This document shows positions 11,116 to 23,009 of a stretch of DNA of 64,000 nucleotides, in pieces. Position 1 is the stretch's first letter; every line of letters starts with the position of its first letter. Position numbers and translations under genes: made by a program. Origin of the DNA: Schistosoma mansoni (lineage: Eukaryota; Platyhelminthes; Trematoda; Strigeidida; Schistosomatidae); NCBI RefSeq assembly GCF_000237925.1, contig NC_031502.1, forward strand, positions 50,628,704 through 50,692,703, read 5' to 3'. The notes under the pieces were generated by a model. It had not been told where the DNA came from, made no database searches, and saw only the letters and a list, made by a program, of their open reading frames with translations.

Positions 11116-11708
11116 TAAGGCCAAATCAGTTGTCCAGTGCTTCTTGATCTTTAATAGTTGTTTAACTAGAGTCAGTTCGTAACAGAAAAGCTCAAATCTC
11201 TATCTTTTTTTATCGAAAACTCCTGGCTAACAAAATAAGTATTCATATCCAACCGAATTACTATTAAAGTACATATTAAGTAGTCATTAAAATATCTATT
11301 CAAATCTAGCATATTTATTTAATAATTTTTTTAACTAAAATTCTCAATACTCAATGTTCAAACCTAAGAGATAGGATAATTTTTATTTAAACGAGTTATT
11401 AATCATGGCATTTCAGTCTAATAGTTATAAATAATGAACCTCAGCATTTTGATCACTTGTTAGTAATGTTTTCATAATAGTAATCTTATTACTATTAGAT
11501 ACAGAAATAGTTGAATGATTCAGAAATTCTGTTTCGAAGGAATATTTACCATTTTATCTTATTCAGAATAATTAAGTGCTTTTGAAATTTCGGTGATGAT
11601 TAGAAGTTTGATTGGACATTTTTCATCTTATAATGTCTGAATCTCTTGAAGATTTCATGATCAGGGTAAAAGAGATCGTAATACTATCAAAAATACCCTT
11701 GTTAAATA
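11116..11708. other. No recognisable gene
   Basis: AT-rich; a trace of family F ribozyme tail (TTGTCCAGTGCTTCTTG) lies near 11131-11150. Confidence 0.45.
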
Positions 11709-11935
11709 ATTATATAGTTGAAATCATGAGTCAATTGAAGCTAGACCACAATGGAAAACCTGAAAGCTCTGGATGCCTGTCTCGTCCTAGTGTGAGACTC
11801 CTTAGCAGTGTGCATCCACGATCCCACCCCACGAGGTTCGGACCCAGGACCTATCGGTCTTGCGCGCGAACTTTTAACCTGTAGACCAACGAGCAGGCAT
11901 CCAACAGTGTTAGTGTCTAACTTCAACCAATTATA
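11709..11935 (-). repeat. Family F hammerhead SINE
   Basis: On the minus strand: a tRNA-like head, a B-box relic near 11830 and a hammerhead relic (CTAAGGA and GAGAC, both core-breaking), ending in the CATGATTTCAACTATATAA tail. Confidence 0.75.
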
Positions 11936-12637
11936 TAAAATGAATTATTGTAATGTATTACTTCCATAATAGCTACATCGGTTTGTTTTTCTTGTATCGT
12001 CTGTGTGTTTTAAAATATGTGTGAGACAAGTAACTTATTGAAAATACTTCATTTATTAATTAGTTTCCTTATTCATAAGATGAGAATACTTTTATTAATC
12101 AGATTCATAAGCTCAGTCTATGCATCTAGTTGCACAGTTGATAGATATGCCGGAATAAGGAGTATTCTATCATTAATAATTCAACTTATTTCATAGTTCT
12201 ATTATCTAATTAGACTATTGCAAATAGTCTTCGTTCAGAAAATGAACTATACATGGGTGATAAGGTAGTGTAATTTTCAGGCGATTTTGTTCCAGTTAAA
12301 TATTTTTTTTAATTGAACGATCGTAGTTGTAAATAAGTAATCAAATTACCACACTAAATATGTTTACCTAATTTCATTTTATATATATATTCAATGTTAA
12401 CTATTTAAATTAAACAGTTAATGGCCAAGTACTTTTGAGTAAAATTTTAGTTTATATTATGATAACTATGATCTAATGTAGTTAGAAATTGATAGATGTG
12501 AGATCAGCTGATTTGAGGATGAATGAAATTATATTGTATTTTGAACTAATGAAAGTTGATTAACATAACAGACTTGTTCGTTCGATCATGTGCAGCCTGA
12601 TAATACAAGAAAAAAAATAAACATAAGCTCTTATTAT

Positions 12638-12796
12638 CAGAAGGGGGTTTTGTGGAGATTTTATTAATTTTATATAGTTGAGATCATGAGTCAATTCAAT
12701 AGAAGCTAAACCACCATTGTAAACCGGCCGTCCAGTTCTTTAAGGTTTTCCATGGTGGTCTAGCTTCAATTGACTTATGATCTCAACTATATAAAA
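12638..12796. repeat. Family F fold-back, internal deletion derivative
   Basis: Begins CAGAAGGGGGTTTTGTGG and keeps only the two arms: GTCAATTCAATAGAAGCTAAACC on the left and GGTCTAGCTTCAATTGAC on the right, around a scrap reading CCGGCCGTCCAG. The result is an almost pure inverted repeat with no ribozyme core. Confidence 0.75.
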
Positions 12797-13032
12797 GCTA
12801 TTAATTTGTTAGGATAACATTATATAAGTAATGCATAAAAACATGTGATGACAAATTGATCAAACACAAATAATCCAAAACTTTGTATACGTTTATGTCA
12901 GTACAAGCTGTTATATCAACACAGGGAGAATTAGTGAAAAATAAAAAAATGAAAGAAGTTGAAATAATAATCTTTTACAATAGGTTTTAAATAATACTAT
13001 ATAGGTTTAATCTTTTCTTGCTTTCTTCAAAC

Positions 13033-13625
13033 CTACTTACTTGCGCCTGTTATCCCTTCGTGGAGGAGCATAGGCCGCCAACCAGCATTCTCCATCCAAC
13101 CCCGTCCTGGGCAATCCTTTTCACTTCTTTCCAGTTGTTATTCATCCTTTTCATATCTGCTTCTATTTCCCGACGTAACGTATTCTTTGGCCTTCCTCTT
13201 TTTCGCTTCCCTTCACCATTCCATGTTAGAGCTTGCCTCGTGATGCAGTTCGTTGATTCCCTCAATGTATGTCCTATCCACTTCCAACATCTTTTTCTAA
13301 TTTCCTCTTCAGCTGGAAGCTGGTTTGCCCTCTCTCACAAAACGCTGTTCCTAATGGTATCCGGTCAATGAATGTTGAGTATTTTGCGTAGACAACTATT
13401 TATAAATACATGTACCTTCTTGACGATGGATGTAGTAGTTTTCGAAGTTTAAGCTCCATACAGTAGGACTGTCTTGACGTTCGTATTGAAGATTCTCACT
13501 TTGAAATTAGTCGAGAGTTGTTTTGAGTTTGATTTGTTCTTCAATTGTAGAAATGCTGTCCTTGCTTTGCCAATCATCGCCTCTACATCTGCATCATATC
13601 CTCCTTGTTCATCAATGACGTTTCC
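13033..13625 (-). pseudogene. RTE-type LINE, 5'-truncated copy
   Basis: Minus-strand translation gives NVIDEQGGYDADVEAMIGKARTAFLQLKN, then [71 protein letters not shown] and LVGGLCSS. This is the C-terminal end of an RTE-like non-LTR reverse transcriptase protein. Frameshifts and stops interrupt it. The 3' end is a short TAAG/GTAA-type repeat at 13033-13043, typical of RTE elements. It is bracketed by a perfect 12-bp direct repeat, CTTTCTTCAAAC, at 13021-13032 and 13626-13637, as left by target-primed insertion. Confidence 0.88.
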
Positions 13626-13637
13626 CTTTCTTCAAAC

Positions 13638-14735
13638 TTACTTTCAAACTATTTAATTTGGTTCACAGTCCTGTCTATTATCTTTGGAAAATGTTATGAA
13701 CTTACGTTTAGCGTTGGTCACTCAGTAGCCCCGTGATAGACTGGTAGAACTTTTAGAAATACAATAAGCAAATAATAGTTGGACATGTTTGTCAGTTATG
13801 AGTAATTAGAAGGCAAAGCCTAATGTTAAGAGCTCAATCGTGATAAGCACTAAAATAGATGATTTGATTTATATATTGTACAATGTTTTAAATAAAAAAG
13901 CTATTGGGGCTTTACTGAGCATTCGTCAGTCGACAACCTACTAAGTCTGATAGGACATTCAAAAACTGTGTAGTGGCTTAATTCTCATCTGCATTCAATG
14001 CTGTCAGATTAGGTACTGAATGAAATCTTAAATGAAGTAACAATGTATATCTGGGACAATAAAAACTACGGCTGAAGTTCTCGCGTAGTTATTCTAGCAG
14101 TTCATAGCACTTTGAATTATGTTCACATCTCCAAAGAACAGATTTGTGTAAAATGTATGCTCTTGAGTCGATGACAAAGTATCAGATAAAAGACTGTTCT
14201 ACAAAAAATGGTGACATTTGGAAACATATCCGTAATATAAAATTGCAAGATAGGTAAATTAACAGAAATGTTAGAAATAAACTCAGATCCGAAGAAGACA
14301 ATAGTATAATAACAGTTTCATAGATGGCAGAAATTTGGACATCACATTCGTTGATGTGATTAAATGTTGAATCAATTTGAAAACTTCAATTCTTGTGACC
14401 AAATAAGTCTAACTACTATATCTGTCTTTGCAGTTGTCATAAGAAGATCCATTTTCTTTTCTAATACAGTCAGACGATCACAGATCAAGAAGAATTCCTC
14501 ATTCAATTAAACCTTAACTAATTGTGTTTCAATCAGCCGTAACAGAGTATAGGTAGAACAATATAATTGAAGATATTCATCAAGGATTAACATACATTAA
14601 GGAAATATTTAGTACCAAAGACAACTGAACAGCTATTTACCTCTAAGTCTTTATTCTCAAACTGTTTATGTTGAAGATTCTATAGATCGTCAATTTTTTT
14701 ATTTGATACTGCCCAGATGCCCAAACTGAAACAGG
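13638..14735. other. No recognisable feature
   Basis: AT-rich DNA without coding or repeat signals I recognise. Confidence 0.45.
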
Positions 14736-14737
14736 TG

Positions 14738-15140
14738 GTTTACTTAGGGGGCCACACCCTGAGCCTTTGGCCTAAAGGTCTGATCCACAAGGCAGTGGAG
14801 CATCGTGAGGAGATGCAGTCCCATGGTAGTCGGTGACCAACGATTGATTAATACTCCACTTGTTCCCTCAGGATACTGGAGCCTATGTGTACCATTGGTT
14901 TGGAATAAGGGTTTTCCAACTCCCCTAGGTGGACTTTTCGTGTCCACCTACCCGGTTAAAGAGTCAGACATTCGTTTGCTGTCCTCTCGATTTCGTAAAC
15001 AACACTCCCGTCATGAGAAGGCAGTGAGTAGGACTTCTCTGGCAGAGACTATATATGCGTGGCCATATGAGAGCATCTCGAGAGGGAGAGCGAACTCTCC
15101 CCACTCTTGGCATTTGGGGGCGTATTTCGTATTCCACTTA
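14738..15140 (+). repeat. GC-richer interspersed repeat, probably retroelement untranslated sequence
   Basis: A sharp island of higher GC with blocks such as GGGGGCCACACCCTGAGCC, AGGCAGTGGAGCATCGTGAG, TTTTCCAACTCCCCTAGGTG and GAGAGCGAACTCTCCCCACT. Such blocks look like non-LTR retrotransposon untranslated regions in flukes, judged by general resemblance only. There is one copy in the window. Open frames through it on both strands have no protein motif. Confidence 0.5.
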
Positions 15141-15560
15141 TCCAAATCAAATTATTTTAAAATTTGTAACATAAAATTAAATTAAAACTGTATTATTTTA
15201 CAATTTCAATAAAGAAAAAACAAAATAGAAATGTTACAAAAAAATTGGAACATAAGTAAATAGTAAATTTAATTAGTTATCTAAAATCTCAATTATCTAC
15301 AATATTACTCCTTTTTGCCCCGGTGATATTTTCCCGTATTCAAATAAGTATGAAGTGACAAAAAAAAGTAAACTAACCATGAAACAAAAATAATGTGAAT
15401 GTGTATTATTATTATTATTGTTATTATTATTATTATTATTGAAGAATAAGTACATGTACATATACACATTACTCTATCTTCATATATACATAGAGATTGA
15501 ATAACAAAAAGGTGGAATTCTAGATAAGAGATGAGTTTTTCATATATTATTACTAGTTTT
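15141..15560. other. AT-rich DNA with a (TTA)n tract
   Basis: No gene is seen. A trinucleotide TTA tract runs at about 15406-15440. Confidence 0.5.
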
Positions 15561-15756
15561 AGAATGGGGGTTCGTTGAGATTGTAGTAATTTTGAATAGT
15601 TGACTTCATGAGTCGATTGATACTAGAGATACTAGACCACCATTGAAAACTTAGTATGAGGAGTCCCATACTAGGATGAAATGGCCATCTAGTACTTACA
15701 GGTTTTTAATAGTGGTCTAACATAGATCGTCTTATGAATTCAACTAGTAAACATTC
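15561..15756 (+). repeat. Family F element with 9-bp target duplication
   Basis: Opens AGAATGGGGGTTCGTTGAG. It contains both arms and a decayed ribozyme (TGAGGAGTCCCATACTAGGATGAAAT region) and ends ...CAACTAGTAAACATTC. It is flanked by ACTAGTTTT at 15552-15560 and 15757-15765. Confidence 0.8.
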
Positions 15757-15944
15757 ACTAGTTTTGTAAAATAACACAGTAATAAACTTAGAGATTCATT
15801 GGAAATTAAATGAAATTAGTTGTCCAGGTAATGTCAAACCCATGAAGTAAGTGTGTGAGTTTATCATTAAATTCTTGGATAGTGAACGATTGTTTCGTAA
15901 TTTCTGAGAAGACATTACAGTGTAGTGTTAAAAACCTAGAGATA

Positions 15945-16180
15945 ATTAGTGTTTAGATAAAATCTGTGAAACTAGGGTATACTTTATATAAGAACTCTCG
16001 TCTAAATTAGAGCGAATAGTTTCACAGTATTTGAGCGCCGAGTTGATGTAAGACATTAAATAGGAATAATATATTTGTAAAATCTCAGCGAATGAATTTG
16101 TAGTAAATCCAACGTTTCGCCTGGCAATCTGGTCCAAGCTTTTTCAAGGAATTATAATCAAACATCAAAATTATCGAATA
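15945..16180 (-). repeat. Penelope-associated repeat fragment
   Basis: Shares AGAGCGAAT, GCCGAGTTGATGTAAGACAT and TATTTGTAAAATCTCAGCGA with 48296-48392. The minus strand reads GCCAGGCGAAACGTTGG preceded by GCTTGGACCAG, resembling the hammerhead-like terminal region of PLEs. Assignment to PLEs is an inference. Confidence 0.45.
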
Positions 16181-16570
16181 TAAATAGGTACATGGTTCTC
16201 CGAGTTCATTATACACTGAATAGGTCATCCAATCAACGTTAACAAAAAGTCTAAACTAGGTATGTTTAAGAGATATGTGATGTGAAGGGATGAGTGTTCA
16301 TATAACATATTGTATAGAAAAAACGTAAGAGGTGAGAGGAGAAAATTACATTCACATTAGATATTGTCTCTTATCAGTGAATTTATAAGGAAAAACATAC
16401 AATTTGTAATATATATGATATGAATCATATCTGTCACAGCATGTATAACATGAAGATAATTAAACAAAATAAAAATAATAAAAGAGTAGGATTTGAAGAG
16501 CGTAATTTTTGACTGTATGTATGTGTCATTTTTAATGTTCCAATGAATTGTTTAACAAATTCCGATAAAT

Positions 16571-16655
16571 CAGAAGAGATTTTGTGGAGAATTTAGTATT
16601 TTCACAGTTGAAATCATGAGTCAATTGAAGCTAGACCACCATCGAAAACCTTTAA
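16571..16655. repeat. Family F left arm only
   Basis: CAGAAGAGATTTTGTGGAG followed by GTTGAAATCATGAGTC and AAGCTAGACCACCATCGAAAACC; no ribozyme or right arm follows. Confidence 0.7.
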
Positions 16656-17032
16656 ACGGTGATCGTATAGAAACTTATTTTTTTTAGGTTTGTAAATTTG
16701 GTATTCAGCAGCATGACTTTTTATCCGTACTCATGAATACAGTTATCTATTTTCGTAGATTTCTCCTCGAGCTTTTCTAACACATACTTAACGTAAGAAT
16801 TGTACACTGTGGAGTTGATTTAGTTGACACAATATTTCGTAAGAAATCATATTTGCAAGGTGCTGATTAAAGAGAACAAATAACAGATATACAGTAATCT
16901 GATATCGACAATCCATACATTTCAGGACAGAGTATTTCAATGAATTCAATGACTAGAGCTTTTGAAAGATATCAAAAAACTCATTTAAACTTGTGATGAT
17001 CTCCTCCCACATTATTCAGAGCATACTTGGAA

Positions 17033-17165
17033 AAATGTGATTTTGTGATGGTGGAGAAGATTTGTAGCTAAGGTGGGTGATTTTGACGGAGTTTTGTTCT
17101 CCAAGCTGGATGGTTTGGTTGTGGAGCTTTCATCGTCCTTCTGAAGGACGTTTTTTTAGACATTT
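17033..17165 (-). repeat. Repeat family G, inverse orientation
   Basis: GTGATGGTGGAGAAGATTTG, GGAGTTTTGTTCTCCAAGC, GGATGGTTTGGTTGTGGAGC and CATCGTCCTTCTGAAGGACG are the reverse complement of the family consensus at 45.7 kb. Confidence 0.65.
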
Positions 17166-17394
17166 AATTAAAATAAGGAAATCAAGCATAATCTCTAATC
17201 TTCAAGTTTTATTCAAAAACAAATTTAGTAACTTCAATACTAATTACATTACAAATGAGGATTTCAATTTATGTCGTAAATCCAAAGCAGTTTTACTTAT
17301 AAGGCTAAGATGACGAAGTTTTTGAGACCAGGAAAATAAAGTATTTCTAAAGAGAGCCTTGAACATCGAAATAATCTATTTTATCTGATTAGCG

Positions 17395-17515
17395 TTGTTT
17401 AGCGAGTTGCTTTTCTACGGGATGCGGTCGCTAACCCCATACTTAACCCTCCTCCTTTACCCGGTCTTAGGACCGACAGTAGCCCTCGGAGGAGTTACAG
17501 ACGGAGTTATCTATT
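17395..17515 (+). repeat. GC-richer repeat resembling retroelement untranslated DNA
   Basis: CTACGGGATGCGGTCGCTAA, ACCCTCCTCCTTTACCCGGT and GACCGACAGTAGCCCTCGGA form a short block unlike its AT-rich surroundings. It resembles leader-type sequences of fluke non-LTR elements; the precise family is unknown. Confidence 0.4.
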
Positions 17516-17971
17516 TTATCTACAAAATATCAAATCAAAGTCTACATACATTTCTTCTATATATTCAGTTTATATGCAGCCGATTTTACATGACAACAAG
17601 ATTTATAACTAATTTATTGATCTGCTTCTTTCAAGAAGATATTTAGTATCTTGGCCTGCAAAATCCCTAGATATATAAATAATCATAACTACAAAGAAAT
17701 GTAAAAAACTAAAGATCAATAATGGTAATTATCAGTTTCATGGGGTAATCTAAGTATTTGAAACATAACTCTTTTATATTTAGTCGTACTCATTAGTTAG
17801 CCGATATATAATTGAATTAGAATTAAATGGATCAACTCAGGTGTGTAAATTACAGTAATGGTAATCATTTATTTTTTTTATTTTTGCCAGTTAACAATGA
17901 TTATATCGCTCACTGTTATAATATCTTTCATTTTTCATACCTAAATACAATTAAAAACAACCATACATTAG

Positions 17972-17975
<4 letters not shown>

Positions 17976-18014
<39 letters not shown>
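17976..18014. repeat. (AT)n microsatellite
   Basis: About 39 bp of uninterrupted TA dinucleotides. Confidence 0.95.
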
Positions 18015-18018
<4 letters not shown>

Positions 18019-18847
18019 CAGACATAATTGAATTTTCTGCATAGAAACTCTATACTTACCAATTTTATTGATTTAACAATATATGATACTGTGTCATAAT
18101 GAAAGTGTTGGTTACCATTGACAAAAATAGAAATAATGCCTAACTGTATGTCTCTTTATTTAGAACAGGAAAGCGAATGTAGTTGGGCTGTCAAGTTCAC
18201 CCTCTTCTTTAAAGATCAATAGCGTTATGCAAATAACTGATGAAAAGAATATATAATCTTTTCTTTTATCGTAAAGAAAAAAAGAAGTTGGGAAGAGCGA
18301 TATCGATAAATAGAAATGTCATGAATGTACTTTTAGTGATCAATGTTGCATTTTTTTATTGTGAATTTTATACACCAATAAACGGAGAATATCCTTTAGA
18401 CTGATGGTTGTGAGCGATTTGAATGCTGCTATAAATCTAGGAATAACAAAATCTCTGGTCAGCGATTAACCGTCAGGTGCCTTAAGAAAATGAGTGTAAT
18501 AAGTTATAAAAGTTTAGTTACTGATAAGGGTGGAATGTTACGTCTATCGTAACGTCTGAGAATTGAGATGCTTGTTAAGTTAGAAGTAAACTGAAGGATA
18601 TCTAAGATAGGATGATGAAGATATTGTGTCTGTACACAGGTTTTTTGAATGGTGGTTTAGGGCATGTAAGCAAAATTTATCTCCTTTGAATAGGTTTTTA
18701 AGTACTATAGAACTAGAGACATTTTGCTTGACAGTTCGAAACTAACACATTTGGTCCAACTGAAATCGTCCTTAATCTAAATCGAAATTTTCAACATCAA
18801 AAATTTCCCTGTGATTTTCTGTCTTCATTCTACAATGACTGTAAAGT
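18015..18847. other. No recognisable feature
   Basis: AT-rich; no coding or repeat signal. Confidence 0.4.
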
Positions 18848-18855
18848 ATTATCAG

Positions 18856-19040
18856 TGATCTATCGGTTAAGTGCTCTGGCGCGAGACTGATAGGTCCTGG
18901 GTTCGAATCTCGAAAAGCGGGATCCCGATTGCGCACTGCTGAGGAGTCCCGCAGTAGGACGAAACGGTCTTCCAGTGCTTCCAGGTTTTTCATGGTGGTC
19001 TAGCTTCAATTGAATTGATTCATGATCTCAACTACATAAA
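18856..19040 (+). repeat. Family F hammerhead SINE, 5'-truncated, with 8-bp target duplication
   Basis: Starts inside the tRNA-like A box (TGATCTATCGGTTAAGTGC), has a clean B box GGTTCGAATCTC at about 18899-18910, the ribozyme, and the tail CTCAACTACATAAA. ATTATCAG flanks it at 18848-18855 and 19041-19048. Confidence 0.85.
18934..18977 (+). ncRNA. Hammerhead ribozyme, family F type, weakened helix III
   Basis: CACTG, CTGAGGA, GTCC/GGAC with loop CGCAGTA, GAAAC, then GGTCTTC before CAGTG. Core bases are intact, but the cleavage triplet is TTC and helix III is poorly paired, so activity is uncertain. Confidence 0.6.
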
Positions 19041-19140
19041 ATTATCAGAGAAGTCTGCTTAATGTTTCAGTCAGGATTTTTTATCAAAGAAGAATACAGA
19101 AATAAGAAAAAATTTTTTACGTAAGGTAAAATATCTTCAA

Positions 19141-19345
19141 ATAAGATGGTGAAGAAAATTCATAGCTCAGGAGGGTGATTTTGATGGAGTTATGTTTTCT
19201 TTGAGTGTGTAGTATAATCATGAAGCATTCATTTTTTACTGCAGCCTATCATCAGAACAAACTTTAGATAGAAGCTACACGATCAAACCATCCAGCTCAA
19301 AGAACTCAATTGCACCAAGTTCTTCATGTCTTATCATCCTAATTG
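19141..19345. repeat. Repeat family G, inverted pair
   Basis: A minus-sense block (GATGGTGAAGAAAATTCATAGCTCAGG) is followed by a plus-sense block (GATCAAACCATCCAGCTCAAAG). Together they make an imperfect fold-back. Confidence 0.55.
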
Positions 19346-19917
19346 CATAGAATACCAATGAAGAATTTGTGACTTAACTACTCTTCATCTCGAAGAATAA
19401 GTAAGACTGTTATTCATCCTCAAGACTACCACGTCTCATGACGAGCTGGTTACCTCTTCGAATACAGATCCAGAATTTATTACTCAATAGTTTCAGCAAC
19501 ATTCTCTATTTTACTGATGATATGGTTGGACTCAAGTTGTCACGATTTCTCAAAAAACCTTCGGAATTTCATCTCCAAATTATTCATGTAGCATTATACT
19601 TAAAATTTATTTTACTGAACCAAACGGACATCTCCAAGATTCTTATCTCTCCTTAACGTTGTTATGAAGAATACCGAACCAGGGGGATCATTAGTATTTA
19701 ATTAATTTGGAACTTTGGTAAAATAAGAAATTGATTCAATTGAAAAGAAGCAAGTATTTGTTGGTCAAACCTACGTAGATAGCTGCTTTATTTATCCACG
19801 GCATAAATACGTAAATAATTATTCGGCAAATGAGTGTCTAAAAGAGTAGAAATAACTAAAACAAAGTTATTCTTTTTAAATCGAAAACAAATTAATGAAA
19901 TTTACTTGTATACCTTT

Positions 19918-20032
19918 CTAAGTTGAATTCATGAGCCAATCTAAACTAGACCACCATGGAAAACTTGAAAGTACTGGACGGCTGTTTCAGAAAGCAGTAC
20001 TGATAAGTACTCAAGATTGCTCATACGGCATA
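19918..20032. repeat. Family F left arm joined to an LTR-1 scrap
   Basis: The arm GTTGAATTCATGAGCC...AAACTAGACCACCATGG runs into GAAAGCAGTACTGATAAGTACTCAAGATTGC, which is LTR-1 sequence (compare 63344-63375). Confidence 0.6.
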
Positions 20033-22319
20033 ATAATATGAAAAATAATGAGGGCAAACTAAATAAAAGGTACTTGATTATCCAGTATAGAAAGAATATT
20101 AACATGTTACATAACACAAGAGATAAAAATGGATCAAGGAGTACTATAGGAGACTAAAGTTTAGCATTAACTTTATTTGATATACAAAGACAGTTTGAGT
20201 TTTTAAATGGCCAAGTGTTTAAAAACCTTCATTTAACTGACACTTATTTATATCTTACCGTAGATACCCTGAGTCACAATAAGAATAAATTTACCAGTGT
20301 TAAAGGAATTCCAGTTTTATCGATTCATACACAAAGCCTTCTGCAATCTATTTTTGAAATGGAATCACTCATATAAATTGTTCACTGTTTTTATGTTTAA
20401 TTCCCCTCTGGAAATATCTTAAATGTGTTTGAATCATTAAATATATTCCATCCCACTAGTAAAACTATACTGTAGTGTGAGCTTCTCATGTGGACAGATA
20501 TAAGTAGTACTTAGCACGAATAGGAAATTGAATAATTATTAGCAGTTGATTGAAATGAAGAGAACAGCAAGGAATACGGAGAGCAATCAGAATAACAACA
20601 GAACAAGAGAAATGATTGAGTATTTAAAGGACAACTAGAGGAAGATGTGCTAATAATGCACTTAATGTATGATTTTCATATTTTACAAATGCAATGTGAC
20701 TGGAAATAAACTCAACTCCGGTTCTTAATTTTGACACTACTTAGACACCAACCAGAATGAAGCCGGAATTATCATTATTACTGAGACCGCTCATTAAACT
20801 TCTCATCCTGTAAATGCCTTACAGTTACACCGCTCCTGGTAAACTTTACTAATTTTAGTAATAGTTTACCCAAACAGCAAATCATAAAACAACCTGACAC
20901 ATATATAACAATAGACCTATCATAATATTGTTCTGCGCTCCATGTTTCTGTTTTTTTCTCCAGTTGTAGGTTATTATGAATACTCTGTAATAGAACTGGA
21001 AATGATCTTGGATACACTGTTCATACATCATCAGAATGTCTCCTTACAGTGAATTATTGATGCATAACTGATGCTTCACATCGTTGTAATCCATATGAAA
21101 ATGTACTCTCTAACCAATTTTTGAACTATAACAGTTCAAATAATCCAAAATCATATATCTGTTGTTTATCTGTACTAATCTGATCATGACTGTAAACCTC
21201 CATTCACTCTGTGATTATTACATTTCTCCTTAACTCCACCAGCTAATGTATCATTTTTTTAGATAGTTTGCTTAAATTACTTTAAACAGCTAGGTTAATG
21301 CACTTCAGAATTTTAGTGAGTACAAAATATTGTCAAATATATAGCATACTCCTTCACTGCTGAACCAGTCAATCCAAATGTCTAATGAACGTATTTGAAC
21401 AAACTATACAATAAGAAGACGAAGATTATCAGTCTTCTTATTACACTATCGGAATTTATCGAAGGGACTAATTCCTTTAAACTATACAATACTATTGACT
21501 TTTTTGTTTTGATATATATTGATTACAATGAATATTTTTCAATGTCGTTCATTCATCCCATTGAATACTGTTGTTCTGTGCCTTGCATTTTTATTGACAA
21601 TATGACAAGTATAATAAAAGAAATGACCAACTATCGTTTTGCACTTTTACTGACCGTGTGAAATGTACTTTTTCTTTTTCTTCCTAATCGAATGATTAAC
21701 ATTACGAAGTATTACAAACTAGTACTTTGAATATGAACGCTGGAAATTTAAAAAGTGTTGGAATGTGGAAAAAAGACATCAAATAAAATCATACTTTAAC
21801 CTTTACAACTAACAGGATTATAAACGAAAAATTTAGCCATTCTAGACAACTTCTCAGTTGGTCACATCAATGGAATTAGGGGGGGGGGCTTTAATTCATT
21901 GAAATTAGATGACCACTCGATGATCAATAAATTTCAATTAGGTTATTGTTTCAATGTTCTGTTATCTGTTGAACACGCATCAGGTCACGAAATAGTTACT
22001 ATGACATCGGTCATGTCAATAATGAAAAAGTACTTTAGAGATGAAATTAGAGAAAAATAATGCTATTTCACAGTTTTGACGGATGAGTTTTAAGCGGCAT
22101 GTGTTTGTGAGAGATTTCGAGGTTCAATTGGTTAGGTATATATAAAAAATCTTTCGGTAAGACAAAACAACTCTCTGATGTCATTCAATTACCACTTGTG
22201 CTTCAGATGATCACAGTTTAGTATTAACGACAATTTCAATGTATTTGTTTAGATATGTACATGAATTCATTTTCTGTGATTATTATAATAGCATCGTCGC
22301 AGTAACAATGAAAGCCGAG
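20033..22319. other. No recognisable gene
   Basis: About 2.3 kb of AT-rich DNA. A nine-G run lies near 21880-21889. Open frames are short and lack motifs. Confidence 0.45.
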
Positions 22320-22470
22320 TGGCTTATCGAGATGCAAAGCAAAGATCCTGCGAGCGGGATTGTCGATGCGCACAGCTGAGGAGTCCCATACTAGGATGAA
22401 ACAACCGTTCAGTGCTTTCAGGTTTTCCATGATGGTCTAGCCTTAATTGACTCATGAACTCAACTATTAA
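22320..22470 (+). repeat. Family F hammerhead SINE, 5'-truncated
   Basis: Contains a core-intact but weak ribozyme (CACAG, CTGAGGA, GTCC/GGAT, GAAAC, triplet GTT, CAGTG) at about 22370-22413, then the right arm to CTCAACTATTAAG. Confidence 0.7.
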
Positions 22471-22930
22471 GTGTAAAGTTGTAAAGAAAACAGTTAACAG
22501 ATGGAATGGCATATTTACTTTCAATCATGTTATTAAAACGGAATACAGTCTGTTTCTTACATACAAGCAGATGGATTAATTACAGTTCATATGTATATAT
22601 ATATATATTCCAGTGATACCCATGTATGCATAGATGGGCGAATACAAATACACATAGAGCTCACAGGCTGACACTCATACACCCTATATTACACAGATAG
22701 ATAAAGATGTGACTACCCAAAGACGTAGCACAGAGACTTATAACATTGAATGAATAACAAGTACTCAAACCAGTTTGAAAATAAGTCGTCATAGACGAAA
22801 TGCTCCTGCATGCTCATGTCCCAAACAAGGTATAACATTAGGATCACGTCGATTTTTTTTTAATAAATTTTTTTTGTCCCCCTTAATCAAAAAATCTTCA
22901 TACCATTTTCCAATTTTTTTCAATCCGTTT
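22471..22930. other. AT-rich DNA upstream of the MULE gene
   Basis: Includes (TA)n near 22593-22607 and T-rich runs near 22851-22873. No terminal inverted repeat of the MULE could be identified here. Confidence 0.4.
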
Positions 22931-22933
22931 CGT

Positions 22934-22999
22934 CCAATGAAATTCCTAGTTGTAAATGCGTTGTAATTGGTTATGTAATTCTTGAAATTCGTATAAAAG
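22934..22999 (+). promoter_or_regulatory. Candidate Pol II promoter of the MULE gene: CCAAT, inverted CCAAT, TATA
   Basis: CCAAT at 22934-22938, ATTGG at 22966-22970 and TATAAAAG at 22992-22999. The TATA box lies only 11 bases before the first ATG at 23010. If it works at the usual distance, transcription would start near 23020-23030 and the first usable Met would be codon 10 at 23037. Paired CCAAT boxes plus TATA are the layout of many histone promoters. Confidence 0.5.
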
Positions 23000-23009
23000 C
23001 TCTGTACTT

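Noticed and set aside
13018-13371. 117-codon plus-strand frame
   Set aside because: Antisense shadow of the RTE LINE fragment, which has clear protein motifs on the minus strand.
17827-18015. Frame ending in a run of Ile-Tyr
   Set aside because: Created by the (AT)n microsatellite.
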